The position numbers and the translations under genes were made by a program. From Apostichopus japonicus (taxonomy: Eukaryota > Echinodermata > Holothuroidea > Aspidochirotida > Stichopodidae): DNA of 60,000 bases. The notes under the pieces were generated by a model. That model was not told the origin of the DNA. It saw nothing but the letters and a program-made list of their open reading frames with translations, and searched no databases. The DNA is taken from assembly GCF_037975245.1 (NCBI RefSeq), contig NC_092582.1:22222577-22282576 (forward strand), given 5' to 3'. Positions 13,647 to 26,430 of the stretch are shown piece by piece. The stretch's first letter is position 1, and every line of letters starts with the position of its first letter.

Positions 13647-14569
13647 TGTTTTAGATAAAAACATAACCAAACGTTTGACGAAGCATCTTTGACAAAGACC
13701 CATTGTCAATTTGCTATGACAAAGAAATGCAGAGGAACAAATCAAACAGAAACATTGAACAAGTCAAATTCTCAAACTTACCAAGGCAATGAAGTTGCAG
13801 TAGTTTATAATTGCATATATATAACAATTTAAAACTATTTAAGTTGAACCCGAACATCAACAGTTATTCTCTCCAGAGGGGATTTCTCAGACTAAGAAAA
13901 ATAGTTTCTTTTTTTAATTTGAAAATTTTGGTGGCCTACATTTCGTGTTCTTGTTCCATTCACACTCCCACAAACATAACACTAAGTTGCATGACCTACA
14001 TTTTGATTGGAAGGCGTCTTAGTGCGTGCCTCCAGCCTAAACTTCTCTTCATAATAGCCACTGATTTTGAAAAGAAAAATTAAGTCTTGAAAAGGCACGT
14101 TGTTACAAGGAATGTGACGGTTTGCCTTGTAACAGTGATTTTGGGTATAGTTGTGAATTGTAGCACCAAGCCGCCCGACAAACAGGTTCAAAGTCAGCCT
14201 CTGGTATTGTTGACTGTTTGTATTGTAGTATATTGAACGGTACCTTACGGTTGAATGATAAATCAGACGGCGCCTTTATTCTGCTCGTAACTTGTTCTCA
14301 GAAACAACACAATATCAAACTTTTACCGGGTTTTTTTCCCCCCCGTCTTGAAATGAAAATATTCCCAATACTATTTGGATTCCGGTTTCCTTAGATGTAG
14401 GATCCTGCGTTTCATTGTGTTCTTCTCCCCTTTTATGAGAATAGCACAATTTTTTCTCAAATATTAAACATCCTATTTGCAATTTGATAATCTTTGTACA
14501 TTGCTGACACGAAGAAATATATGCACATTAAAAAAAAACTATCATCAACATCTCGACTGTCATCATCAG

Positions 14570-14710
14570 TGCCAATAATTGCTAATATCAAAGTCATGAT
14601 GGCTATTACCAAAGTCATGATTGTTATTATTAAAGCCACGAGTGCCATTATCAAAGTCATAGTTGACATTACCATAGTCATGTGTGCCATTAATAAAACC
14701 ATACTTCCAT
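14570..14710. repeat. 21-bp minisatellite, about 6-7 copies
   Basis: The core AAAGTCATGA recurs at 14590 and 14611, then degenerates at 14632, 14653, 14674 and 14695, always 21 bp apart. Because 21 is a multiple of three, open frames survive on both strands (hydrophobic Ile/Val/Met repeats of 7 residues). I regard those frames as products of the repeat. Confidence 0.8.
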
Positions 14711-16094
14711 TAGCGTCCATCATCGTCATCATTAAAGACGGCAACAGCATATCAGCAATACAAAGCTATCAACTATTGACTATCATCATACTTTTACTGT
14801 ACAATTCAGCGTCTGCAGCGCTATCATCAACGGTGACAGCAATAACCATATACAACCTGTCACTAGTATCAAGATCATTAGTCTCCTCGTCGTCATCACA
14901 ATTATACAAGGATCATCATTAGCATTATATATTCATGCTCAACAGTAACATACCATGAAAACATTTATCACTACCAAATATATTACAATCAGTTACAACA
15001 ACAATTACACACTAACAATTACTTCCCGACAACTTCCCGACATGGACGTTAAATGGATGTGTGCCGAGAGATTGGCTTCGGTCAGCTTGCGAGTCTATAA
15101 GCCTCCATGGCTTCTTTCGCGAGTTCCTGCTTGCGGGAAGATCACATATACATACATACATTACAACAGCAAATAACAACAAACAAACAAAAGCAATATT
15201 GACAGTGCCGAGGAGCCACCATGTACATTTCCTTACCGTACACAATGTTAAGATTTACCTTATGTTAAACTTGTTTTGTTTACTTTTATCATTACCTATA
15301 CAAATCAGGTTTCTTTGTCGCATTCAACAATTCTGGAGATACAATACTTAGTTAATTGTTTTAACTCCAATAAACAACAACACATTAGTTTGAAGAAATT
15401 AACCCAAATTCCTCTTTTTGTTTGTCTTTTCGCATCGAATAAAAAAATAACACATTAACATGTATTTTCAAACAAAAATCTACAAATACGAATACCTTTT
15501 GTTATCTCGTAAAATACTTAATTAAAGCATCCACCTGCTACTGTACCAACTCACTTTGTACTTCGTATATTACCAACTTTTCGGCAATAGCAATGACCCC
15601 TTGACCTCTTGACGTCATAAAGAGTTGGTCATCACTATTTAGTTGCGATCGATACAATAACCTGTCAATTTGCTTGTGATGGACTCATCTGTCATAAAGA
15701 AGATGTTTTCTGGGGATATGATTTATCGATTGAACTCTTTAACTGAGATTAAAAGTCACAGTTGTCGTTATTCAATACGATGACCACCGATTGACGCTGT
15801 TTTTTTAATGGACGGTGGGTTTTCTTTATCCAACGATTTTAGCTATTGACTTATCTCAATCATACGGTCACTTCATGAGATGATAAATTAAAAAAAAGAA
15901 AACACTTTGTAATTAGGTAACACTAACTCGATATACTTGATTTTATTTCATTGCTCATTTAGCATACAAAGTAAAAATCGTGGCTTATGCTTGGAAATCC
16001 ACAGCTGCAGTGAGGACTAATTTTATTAAAATCAAACCAAAAGCTATACTTTAGTTTCTAGTTTGAAGAAAGCAATATACATACACACACACAC

Positions 16095-16109
16095 ATATAT
16101 ATATAGGCC

Positions 16110-16140
<31 letters not shown>

Positions 16141-16150
16141 ATATCTATAT

Positions 16151-16236
<86 letters not shown>
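16095..16236. repeat. (AT)n microsatellite
   Basis: A long AT run with a few interruptions. Tyr/Ile open frames arise from it on both strands. Confidence 0.95.
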
Positions 16237-16241
<5 letters not shown>

Positions 16242-17154
16242 TAAAATCAGCATTAAGTTATTGCTTGTTCTTATTCAACTACTTTTTTTCTTCATTCGGG
16301 TTCTTTCTTGTTATCTAAGTTTTGTAAATATTACTTTACTTCTTGCAAGCTTGAAAAGACTTAAGATGTATCAAATATACGCAAACATGATTCGAATAAA
16401 TTAAGAAAGAAGAAGATGACATTACTGCTCAACACAATATTTGTATGCAACTAGTTCATAGGCATATTTATCAATATTTTCCATGTTATCAGCTAACAAG
16501 TTCAACATTATGTTATTTTCTGTTATTAATTATGATCAACGAAATACTGATTTCATGAAGACATAATGGTGAACGCTGGTTATCAATATTATGTTTAAAG
16601 AAACAGTTAAAAAGGGAATTGAGATATAAAGAGAAAATCTGATTGCGATTTTTTTCTTTTGTTTCAAATAAAGTCTAGAAACAATACAAAAAAAAACAAA
16701 CTATAATAACAACAATGTTATGGAAGAAACGTTATCAAACAAACAATTTGAAATGTTGCGTTCTTCCTACTTTTCAAAACTATACGACACAGATTTGATT
16801 ATCTTTTTTTAAGTCTTGATTTTTCCTATATATACTGCGGTGAATTTAATACTTATTACAAACACCAAGTCACACACGGAACTGTAACAACCAATTGGAT
16901 ATGTTCAAGTATTTTATCGGAGTGGTTAAATTCTATTTTACACGATGAACAACACATCGATAACACACTCAGAAATCTTCCACACTGATAACGTAAAAGA
17001 ACTTGATTACACCACTTCAATAATTATGAATTACCATTCGTTCTTAGTGTAAATGGTTTCCTCAAAACAGCAAAAATCCTCTTTTATGATATACGGTAAC
17101 AAATAAAATATACGTATTTAATAATTGATACGAAGTGAGTGTAGAACTTATCCG

Positions 17155-17226
17155 ATTGTTCTTGTTGACCATATTGTTGAAGTTACCCTAATTGTTCTTG
17201 TTGAACTTATTGTTGAAGTTATCCTA
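17155..17226. repeat. 36-bp direct repeat, two copies
   Basis: Two adjacent 36-bp units (17155-17190 and 17191-17226), each starting ATTGTTCTTGTTGA and containing ATTGTTGAAGTTA, with about 4 differences. Confidence 0.8.
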
Positions 17227-18099
17227 TTGTTACAAATGCTGCCGATGATATGAACACTATATATAATTGATAAGTCCAAGTTAGAGAATAAACTCAATTC
17301 CAATAATTTGTTGACTTAAATATTAAGCCTAAAATGTATACTGATTAATTCTCAGTCACGAACAAGTACCTTTTTATCACTTTATTGTTGTTATAAATTG
17401 ACTACTTCTTTAACAATAGCGTTACTCATAGATGTATGGCAATAGTTTGCAGAATCATAAAGGTATTTGCTTTGTCATCGCTATTGTTATATACTCTATA
17501 AGTATGTAAGTATGCCTGCTGTACTAAAGTTTGCAAAATCAATTACCTCTGACTTATTTCATGTTGATTTAAGTTTCCAAGAACTACCGTTAATTAACCT
17601 AAACGTTATGTACGATTATGCATTGAGTTGGTTACGGTTTGCCTTTGCTTTTGAAAAGGGGTGAAGGCGAGGGGCGGGGGTAGCCTTTTTGTTGAGGCGG
17701 ATACAGTTAATCAGCTATTCCATCATCTGGTCTTAAGTCCTCGAACCAACCCCCCCCCCCACCATCCGCCATCACACACCACTCCAATCGGAGGGAGGGG
17801 ACGAGAATATTCTTCTCTGTGTCCTGACCGTGTGTTCTATTTCAGTCTGCTGCCCTCGGTAAATTGAGCTCCTCGTAACGGTCATTTTGATGTTTACAAC
17901 TGGTAAGAAAAGGTAGCTAAATATATCTAACTTCAGTGATCCGTGTCTGATGTTGACCTTCGTTATCAAACCATTACAAACTTATTGCATGACTACACCA
18001 ATTGTTAGTCTTAGGTCCAGTCTGTTTTGTTTATACGCCATTAGGCCCACTGTACTTGTTTTTGTACTAAAAGTGTTTGTTTACGCCTTGGCTATGTGG

Positions 18100-18168
18100 A
18101 AATATATGTATATATGGAAATATATAATGATATGGAAATATATATAGATATGGATATATATATATATG

Positions 18169-18221
<53 letters not shown>
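18100..18221. repeat. TATGGAAA-(AT)n compound repeat
   Basis: A few ATATGGAAAT units lead into a long AT dinucleotide run. No gene is seen in it. Confidence 0.9.
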
Positions 18222-18222
<1 letters not shown>

Positions 18223-19411
18223 GGCGTTTTGTATACATTTATTTTAGCAATGCCCCTTTTTCATATCTCATCTTCGACTTTCCTGAAGAAAACTCAATAA
18301 CAGAACCCACGAGTACTTTAAAGAAAGCGTGAAAACAATACAGACCACAATAAACATATACATACAGTGGCGATACGACATACAATTCCACAACGTTTTC
18401 AATGCTAGATTTTAACACTATAGTACGTAGTTCGGTGTATTGTATCTCTATACAACATCCTTTTGACATCTCTCTAACATTATATTGACTCCGAGAAAAT
18501 ATCGTCAACCAGTTCCACCAAATGTCTACCACTAACTGCGGGGAAATTTCCAACTTCCCTTCCAATATATATATATAAGTATATAAAACTTCATACATTG
18601 CTATTATTCCAGCCTCTAGTAACCAAGTCATTACAGGGTTCTATAGGGTGTCTTTAATCTAATCAAACGGAAGTCTATAATCGAAAGAGCGGAAGGATCA
18701 AGTTGGAACACAAATATATGAATGAAATAAAATGGATGAATTATTAAGGAATGAAGTCACTAAAATCTGAAATCCAATTAAAAACAAAACCTAAAACGAA
18801 AATTTGTAGATATTTATCAGAAATAGTAACTAAGGGAAATGAGTTCAAAGTTGATAAATCACACAAATAAACAAACAAAAAACAAAACAAAACAAAACAA
18901 AGAGGCTTTGTCTCTTGTGTTAAGTACTGCTTAGATACCAAAATAAGACGTTATAGGTTACAATCAAATATTAGTACTATATTGTACTTAATAAACACTT
19001 TTTTTTATCAAAATCATGGAGTAAGTCATCAGTTATACAAAGAAATATATCATTCTTACATTACAAATCATTATACGGTTGTGAAAAACTATTTGAAGAT
19101 ACACAATATACGAATTTAAATTCAATCTGCAAATCTAACAGTTTAATATATCTACTTTAATATTGCTTACCATGCCATATTTACATTTTTTTCCCCAACC
19201 TAATATAAAACAGATATGACTCTTTCCACAAAGTAATGAACACATGCCTGCATCCTATAAAATTTTCCCCACCTTTTAACAGTGTCAGTGTCGGTGAGGT
19301 TTGCATTCCGTATAGGAATAACCTTCGCCTAATCTTTTGCTAAAGATCCACTATTTACATTATAGCTTCTTGCAGTTTTATGTGCTCATGCAAAATATCA
19401 TATGTGATATT

Positions 19412-19945
19412 CACAATACATATTTCGTTTTCTGTATTCACGTATTAACATTCCGTAACAGTGTTTTATGTATTATACAGAATTAACTTTTTCGTTTTCA
19501 GTATATTTACATATATATAACACTGTGCAAAATATTTTATGTATTACACATAATTCGTTTTCTGAGTTTGCATATATAATATTGTGTTAAACTATTTTAT
19601 GTATATTATACACTATGTATCTGTCTGTGTTTATACATATGACATTGTGTAAAATAAATAATGTATTATTACACAATACATATTTCGTTTTCTGTATTCA
19701 CGTATTAACATTCCGTAACAGTGTTTTATGTATTAGACAGAATTAACTTTTTCTTTTTCAGTATATTTACATATATATAACACTGTGCAAAATATTTTAT
19801 GTATTACACATAATTCGTTTTCTGATTTTACATATATAACATTGTGTAAACTATTTTATGTATATTATACACTATGTATCTGTCTGTGTTTATACATATG
19901 ACATTGTGTTAAATAAATAATGTATTATTACACAATACATATTTC
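19412..19945. repeat. 260-bp tandem duplication
   Basis: The segment starting CACAATACATATTTCG recurs at 19412, 19672 and (partial) 19931, giving two full units of about 260 and 259 bp that are nearly identical. Each unit has internal sub-repeats, with variants of TTTTATGTATTA and ACATATATAA spaced about 80-90 bp. This suggests that a shorter repeat was amplified first and the 260-bp unit was then duplicated. Confidence 0.9.
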
Positions 19946-20569
19946 GTCTCCATATTAAATCAACAATGAAGACTATATCGGAGGAAGTCCTGTTGCTATT
20001 TATGTAAATATGCATTCTTGGATCCTACATTCCTAAGTTATTTTGCCCAACAATGAAAATGGGCATATATATTGTTCGCTACTATAGAGACAAGATTAAA
20101 CCAGTCTTTGAAAAAAGGGGGTTGGGGGGGGGGGTTGGAGAGGGGGAAAGAGTTTCGTCAATGTATACTTAAAACCTGACATTATTTTAGTAACCTTTCC
20201 TTGTTTAGTTATTCCATTTGACTCATCTTAGAAAAGTTCATCAATAGTTCATAACTTCAAGTTAATTTACAACGTTTCACTAATTTTATTTGTTTCCTTG
20301 ATACTTCATTGTCAATTTTTTTAGACGGTTTTCACCATAATATATGAGCAAATGAAAAATATTATTATTATTATTATCCATAAATTCATCTACTATTCTC
20401 AACACGTTCAGCTACTTGCATACATCTATATTCATATTGGAAGTAAAAGAAAGAACCCATTTCATTTAATGGTCCGCAAATTATGCTGGTAATGAAAAAT
20501 TCTGGCTAAATATTAACAATGCTTTTTACACTTTTGCCTTTGTTCTTTACTTTTATCAGTTGTCGGTTT

Positions 20570-20955
20570 GCCGTCGCTAACGGTGTACGGTATTCAAACC
20601 TGTATATAGTCATTGAACTAATCAGTATAGCATCGCAAACGGTGTACGGTATTCAAACTTATATATAATCATTTAACTAATCGGTATGCCATCGTTAACG
20701 GTGTACGGTATTCAAACTTATATATAGTCATTGAACTAATCGGTGTAGCATCGCAAACGGTGTACGGTATTCAAACTTATATATAATCATTTAACTAATC
20801 GGTATGCCATCGTTAACGGTGTACGGTATTCAAACTTGTATATATTCATTGAACTAATCAGTATAGCATCACAAACGGTGTACGGTATTCAAACTTATAT
20901 ATAGTCATTGAACTAATCGGTATGCCATCGCTAACGGTGTACGGTGTTCAAAACG
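20570..20955. repeat. 59-bp minisatellite, about 6.5 copies
   Basis: The core AACGGTGTACGGTATTCAAA recurs every 59 bp. Units alternate between two spellings, one with CATCGCAAACGG and one with CATCGTTAACGG or CATCGCTAACGG. That suggests amplification as a two-unit (118-bp) block. It lies in Lhx2/9 intron 1, about 2 kb downstream of exon 1 in transcript sense. Confidence 0.92.
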
Positions 20956-22879
20956 TATAGTTATTAACTAACCAAAACGCATAATAAAAACAGTAAACAA
21001 CACACACATATACACACTTTCACGAATAGCGGTTAACCCATGCGTCTAATTTGACCTAATTACTTTCATAATGATAGTCCTACCAACTAAAACGTTACTT
21101 TTTATCTGCATGCGATATTAATTTTCTGGCTTAACTGTTACGTATAGCTTTATCTATAAAATACCAGTAATAATCTCAAATTTCAGCTTTATTTGGGGTG
21201 TTTACTATCTAAAATGCTACATCCAAGGTTACTATGACCGGTTATTAACTTTGACGATAAACGCAGCATGTGTGTGTGTAATAACAGTTTACTCAATATA
21301 CACATGGTCTTAACTAAAATTTGATGTCTGTTACCAACATAACATAACATACCTTTAAATAATAATCATTATATTTATTTATCAAAAAAGTCTCGTTTTT
21401 CGATGAAATTAGCAATTCCATTCATTTCTGACAAACTTGTTTTTGCCCTGAATTTGCTTTGTTTATTTTACATAAAATTATTCTAATGAATTAAGGCACA
21501 AGGAAGACAAAAAAACAAAACCCGTTTCCACAATCAACAAAGTTTCTCGATTTGTTGAAAGCTAAACTTGAATAGTGCATGGAGCAAATGCGCTGGAAAC
21601 ATGAATGAGATGGAATACATGGAGTAACTTAGAAAAATACAAAACACATTTCACTAAATGCTGGAGGAGGGGCGGGGGAGGGGGTAGTTACGAATAACAT
21701 AACTTAAAAGAGTAAAACCAATAGAAAATACTAGACGTGCTTGCAAACAAAAGACAACAAGAAAAACCAATTAAAATAAGTCTAAACAATATATAATCAA
21801 TACAGGAATGAATGGCAAACCATGCAAAATATAACGCATGGTTCAATAACATAAAAAATTAAAGATCAAAATTTTGGGAGAAAATTGTTTAATTAGTCAA
21901 ATTTAATGTAACATAAATCTACACTTCACTGGAACCATTATAAGTGTCTGAAACCGTCTTTGTTTATCCTTATTGTTTTGTTTTTAAATTTCAGAGGTGT
22001 TAACGATTTTTTGATTGCATTTTTTTTCTTCTTTGTAATAATGATCAAATACAATATTACAAACTCATTTTTTCCTCCACTTTTTATTTTTCATTTTTAT
22101 ACAGGTTTTTTCCCCCCTTCAGCAAAACACTTTTCTTGTAACGTTATTCGTTAAAACTTGGGTTAGGTTCGATAATAGCAATGTTTGAACGGTACCCCCA
22201 AATCGCGATCTCACACATATAGTTTGATAGTAATTTTTGCTAGAAAAATCTTTGTGGATACCAACGAAGTTAAAAACAAAAGGCGTGTCCGATATGTAAA
22301 CAAATAAAAATTACACAACAACAACGACGACCATTACACAAGAAACTTAGTTTTCAGGAGGAATGTTTGCAAATCGAGTAAAACCCTATGCGCCGTGATA
22401 TTGACAAAATATGTTTTTCACATTTCTTAAGTTCTTTGCGTTTGTCCATTTATATTGGTAAAAGCAGACAAAAGGTAAATATCTAATGCAAGATATCAGA
22501 CGCCAAAGTCTGTGTTTTCTTCTTCCGAATATTTTCAAACGAACCAGAAATGGTCTTACTGCAAAAGGTGTTTCGTTTTTTAAAATTTCGTCTTTCCTAA
22601 GTTTTGTTTTAGAGCCCCATGTATGAAATCAACTTTCCTTTTGACGAATGTCGTCACCAACAATCAGCACAAAAAACAATACACCAATAGCAAAAACTAC
22701 AAATAAATAATTTCGTTAGGTCCATTGGACAAAAATATAAAACAAATAACTCCTTACTGTGTGTATTTTGTTTTTAATCACTTAAATATTCCCCAAACGT
22801 GGACTTGTCGAATTATTTCGTTCTTTTGACAGTGTTATACACCCTAAAAGGTTTGATAGAAAGGATGATTTTAGCCTAC

Positions 22880-23095
22880 CGTTGTTAACTGGTTGCAGTT
22901 ATGCGAGCCCGGGGATCTGAGTTCGTACAGCCCCGGTGAGGTTCCGTTGGAGCTGTCGCAGCAGTAGCCCGTCATCGGAGACAGCGAGGAGTCGTGCATT
23001 GACGGCGTAGTAGTAAGGCAGGCAGTAGTAGAAGCGATCCCGACTCTGTTTCCAACGCACATAGATGTCCCTGGTTCGCGTTTGTACGTAGTCAT
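22880..23095 (-). CDS. Lhx2/9: Lhx2/9 LIM-homeobox gene, coding exon 1 (N-terminus)
   Basis: First coding exon of the LIM-homeobox gene, 72 codons (216 bp, phase 0). The ATG at 23095 is supported by an in-frame TAA five codons upstream (23110-23108). The exon ends in ...CNQLTT followed by a GTAGGC donor (GT at 22879-22878) and joins in frame to exon 2 at 7957. The encoded segment starts MTTYKREPGTSM and is rich in Ser, Thr, Gly and Cys. I see no domain in it, and it does not resemble the vertebrate LHX2 or LHX9 N-termini, which are also poorly conserved. That this exon belongs to the gene is inferred from strand, frame, donor quality and the absence of anything else in between; an EST would prove it. 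Exon 2 has its own Met (residue 75), so a shorter product from another promoter is possible. I could not place a transcription start. Confidence 0.72.
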
Positions 23096-26000
23096 GTCCC
23101 GTCGCGGTTAAGTGCCTTCACTGTTTTTCCATGTGAATTTCTTTGTTAAACAAATCGACTTTTAGTACCAGCTATAGGTCAACACACAGTATATAAACTG
23201 CTTATGGTTTACACACTCCCCAGGCCTCGTTGAGAATTTTTTTCTGATAAGAAAAATTGACTTGGCATTTAACAATGGAGCTCTTGGCTGTTTTTTCTCC
23301 TTCTTCCTTTTTTTTTTTTTGGTACCGGTTTGTGCGGACGGGTTCAACGATCTTTTGGTGTATGCACTAAGGTATGAACTCCTTGTTACAGTTTGTAATG
23401 TTATTATTATTATTATAAATAAATATATATATTTGTTGAGGGTAGGTGGAGTGGGGGGGGGGGGGGGTTGAGTTATAAACGTGTCACTTGTCACAGAACT
23501 TCTCAAACAAGTTGCAAAACTTGAAATCAGGTAAAAACGGAATATTTCTCTATTAAAATACCGAAACGAAAGAAGTCTATATAGTTTGATCCAACAGCAT
23601 GGGAGCTCTTATCAGTCAGAACAATTTAACATATTGATTTCTAAAGTTGTGATGAGAAAAGTCCCCGAAAACTTTTTGTTAGCAATGTAAAACAACGTGT
23701 AACTTTTTTGTCTCTTTTCAGGCCTTTTCTTTTTGCAAGATACAAACTGGAATACACTAAACGATGTTTGGTTTTTACTTTCCTTCGGGACGTTTGCTTC
23801 CGACCAACTTTCCCAAAATAACACCACAAGCAATAAAAGAATGAGAAAAGGGGAAAATAATTCGAAGTTAACGGATTTGCAGCAACCGATGGATTTCTTC
23901 TCAAAAGTTCCGAATTTGTTCTCCTTTTTTTTCAAGCGAAGATCAGAGAATACTTTACAGATAACCGGAGAAATTTATATCCTGCGTGACAGAAACTTTC
24001 AAAAGTAGGTTACCAGAACTTGAACGGGCTGCAAAGATACCACGTGTGGTGTTGTCTATATAGACTGACAACTCTCTCGAACTTATCTGGTTGGTTACAG
24101 ATGAAAATAAGTAACTCCTCTTTAAAGGTCTCGATAAAAGCATCCATGCATCAGGAGAAGGCTCTTAGGAAACCGGCCACGCTTGGTAAGAGAGCGGTTA
24201 CAACCCGTATCATATACTGTACTGCCTTTCAACAATACCTCACTTTTCACAATACCTACCTACGCGGTACACTCAATGGCATGTCATTTGCACGAGCCCT
24301 CGGTGACGTAACACAAATACTCAACAGCGATTGGTTCAATCTTCGTCGTCTTTATTCTAGTAGGCGTGGCGTAAGTTCACACTAAAACCCGTATGGTTTT
24401 GACAGACGTAACGGTCAGATAATTCATAGCAGTAAAACTGCGTCCAGTAGTAACAGCCACAATACATTCCAACAAAGCTTTGTGGTTTCAGGAAGTGTCA
24501 AAAAGTTAAAACTTAAGTCATCACAATCGTTGAAGAGAGAGAGAGAGTGAGAGAGTGTGGTCAAAGAGATGAAGATAAAAACTTGGAAGTTTTCATAGGG
24601 CTGTATCGCAGAAAAAAAAAAGGAAAAACAAACTTTGAAGTGTCAAGCCTATTTTTAAGAACAAATTTATTAGAAACTGTCCCTGTGGGAATTTTCAGTT
24701 TTATCAGTCATTTTTTGCCTCTGGGATTAGTTTCACTAAACGGACTAGTGCCTTCTTTACTGTTAGAAATTGCACTGAAATGACCAAATGATTTTTTAAA
24801 TGGAAACTTCAATTTTTATATCGATTTATATAATAAAAACCAATATCTAAAATGGTTTACTGGCGCATGAGTACGTCCAACATTATCCCTGAAATTCACA
24901 ACTTTGATACAGATTTGCGCTCATCGACTATGATGGAACATTTGAAGTAGGAAATACATTAAAAGTAACTTGCACCCTGACGTCTTTTCAGGGTCGCGTC
25001 ATCACACAACGACAAGTTAACGTTACCAAAACGTTGGAATATACTCAGGATGATCAAATGATCAAAAAGTAATATTGTATATATTGCAATAGCCAAAACA
25101 TTACGAAGCTGTCTGTTAAAAGCAAAGGACATACAAAATATATAATGGGGGTTGAAAAAAACATTAAAAAATGTAACTTTAACAACAACAAAATACCACT
25201 GAGCTGACTTACAACGATATCGGCTCTCTGAGACTTTTTTCCCCTCAAAAATAACGCAGTACTTAACCATTCAAACTCTGTATTTCTATGTATCAGACTT
25301 GTATAGTGAGTCCGTTCTCGTACTATACGCACTCACCCGTGTGGGTTTGCACTATATATAGTACTCGGGAACTATAGTACACACTTACGTACTCGTGCTT
25401 ATAGAGCCTTGTACTGATACTCATGTATACTACATATATGTTACGTATGTTTTCCTTTGATAATGGCAATCAATATATTAATAACGACTGGATGTTTCAA
25501 GATGAGAAGCATGGAATCGCACATACGGCACAACACGTTACAGCATACTATAACTTTTCTATAGGCCCAGTCTAGAATTATACATGTCTTGGTAATGGCA
25601 ATAAATATATCAACGGGGTAGTGAGAAGAAGACGCTCTTGAAAGTGAATAAACAAATTGTAATAATCCCTCGCCCCCCCCCCCCAAGAAACCCACACAAA
25701 ACAAACAGAACACACACACAAAACACATACACACTGCAGGGGTGTGAAGTATGAATGTGAGAGGGAGGGTGGGGGTTGCCATTTGACTACGATACAAGAA
25801 GATAAGCAAATCTTCATATTATGTATTGCTATCGATATAGATGAAGTAACGTTGTAGAATTTTGGTAAACATAAATCATAAAAAAAAATAAAACAAAAAA
25901 CAATGCAGTCACGCGACAGTTAAATGATCTCATTCTTGAAGTTATTTTGTTGTTGAATGCCCTCTATATATAAACTGTCGATGCGAGAGGATTGGATATA

Positions 26001-26430
26001 GGTCTATATCATTTAGTATACAAGGAATGTGCAAAAACTTGTGCATTATTCGTGGCATATATGAATAAACTTCACGAATATCGAAATCATATATAAGAGA
26101 GAAAAAAAATTTTCATAACATACTTGAAGACAAAACCCGTATGTACGTCACATATACATTGATAATGTTATTGGTGACGTAATGCAACGTAGGTTCTCAT
26201 ACTACTGGGTAGGAAGCCATAACTTTCACACTACGGAGACGACACAACACGAAACCTTACAAATCCGTAGCATATGCATTTAGAGGACCTTGACGGAGAA
26301 ATTCACCAATGTATTTGAAATGTGTGCATTGGGTGATGGATAGATATGTAACTAAGGTATATAACTGTTATTAAATGATTGGGTTTAACCTGGTTGTATT
26401 ATATTCTATATTAATATTTTGCTTTGTTTT
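23096..26430. other. upstream flank of Lhx2/9
   Basis: This 3.3-kb stretch lies upstream of the Lhx2/9 start codon and should hold the 5' UTR and promoter, but I cannot fix either. There is a G15 tract at 23453-23467, a C tract near 25674-25684 and a GA-rich patch at 24534-24560. The open frames (for example about 120 codons at 24020-24385 plus) show no family match, and I do not call them genes. Confidence 0.5.

Noticed and set aside
14457-14922. Hydrophobic Met/Ile/Val-rich frames on both strands
   Set aside because: They follow the 21-bp repeat and AT-rich composition; the strands mirror each other.
18239-18631. Minus-strand frame of 130 codons, mostly non-repetitive
   Set aside because: No recognisable domain, no start context and AT-rich codon use like the flanks. 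It could be chance, and I had no second line of evidence.
24020-24385. Plus-strand frame of 121 codons upstream of Lhx2/9
   Set aside because: It lies where the Lhx2/9 promoter should be and has no family similarity or splice signals I could support.
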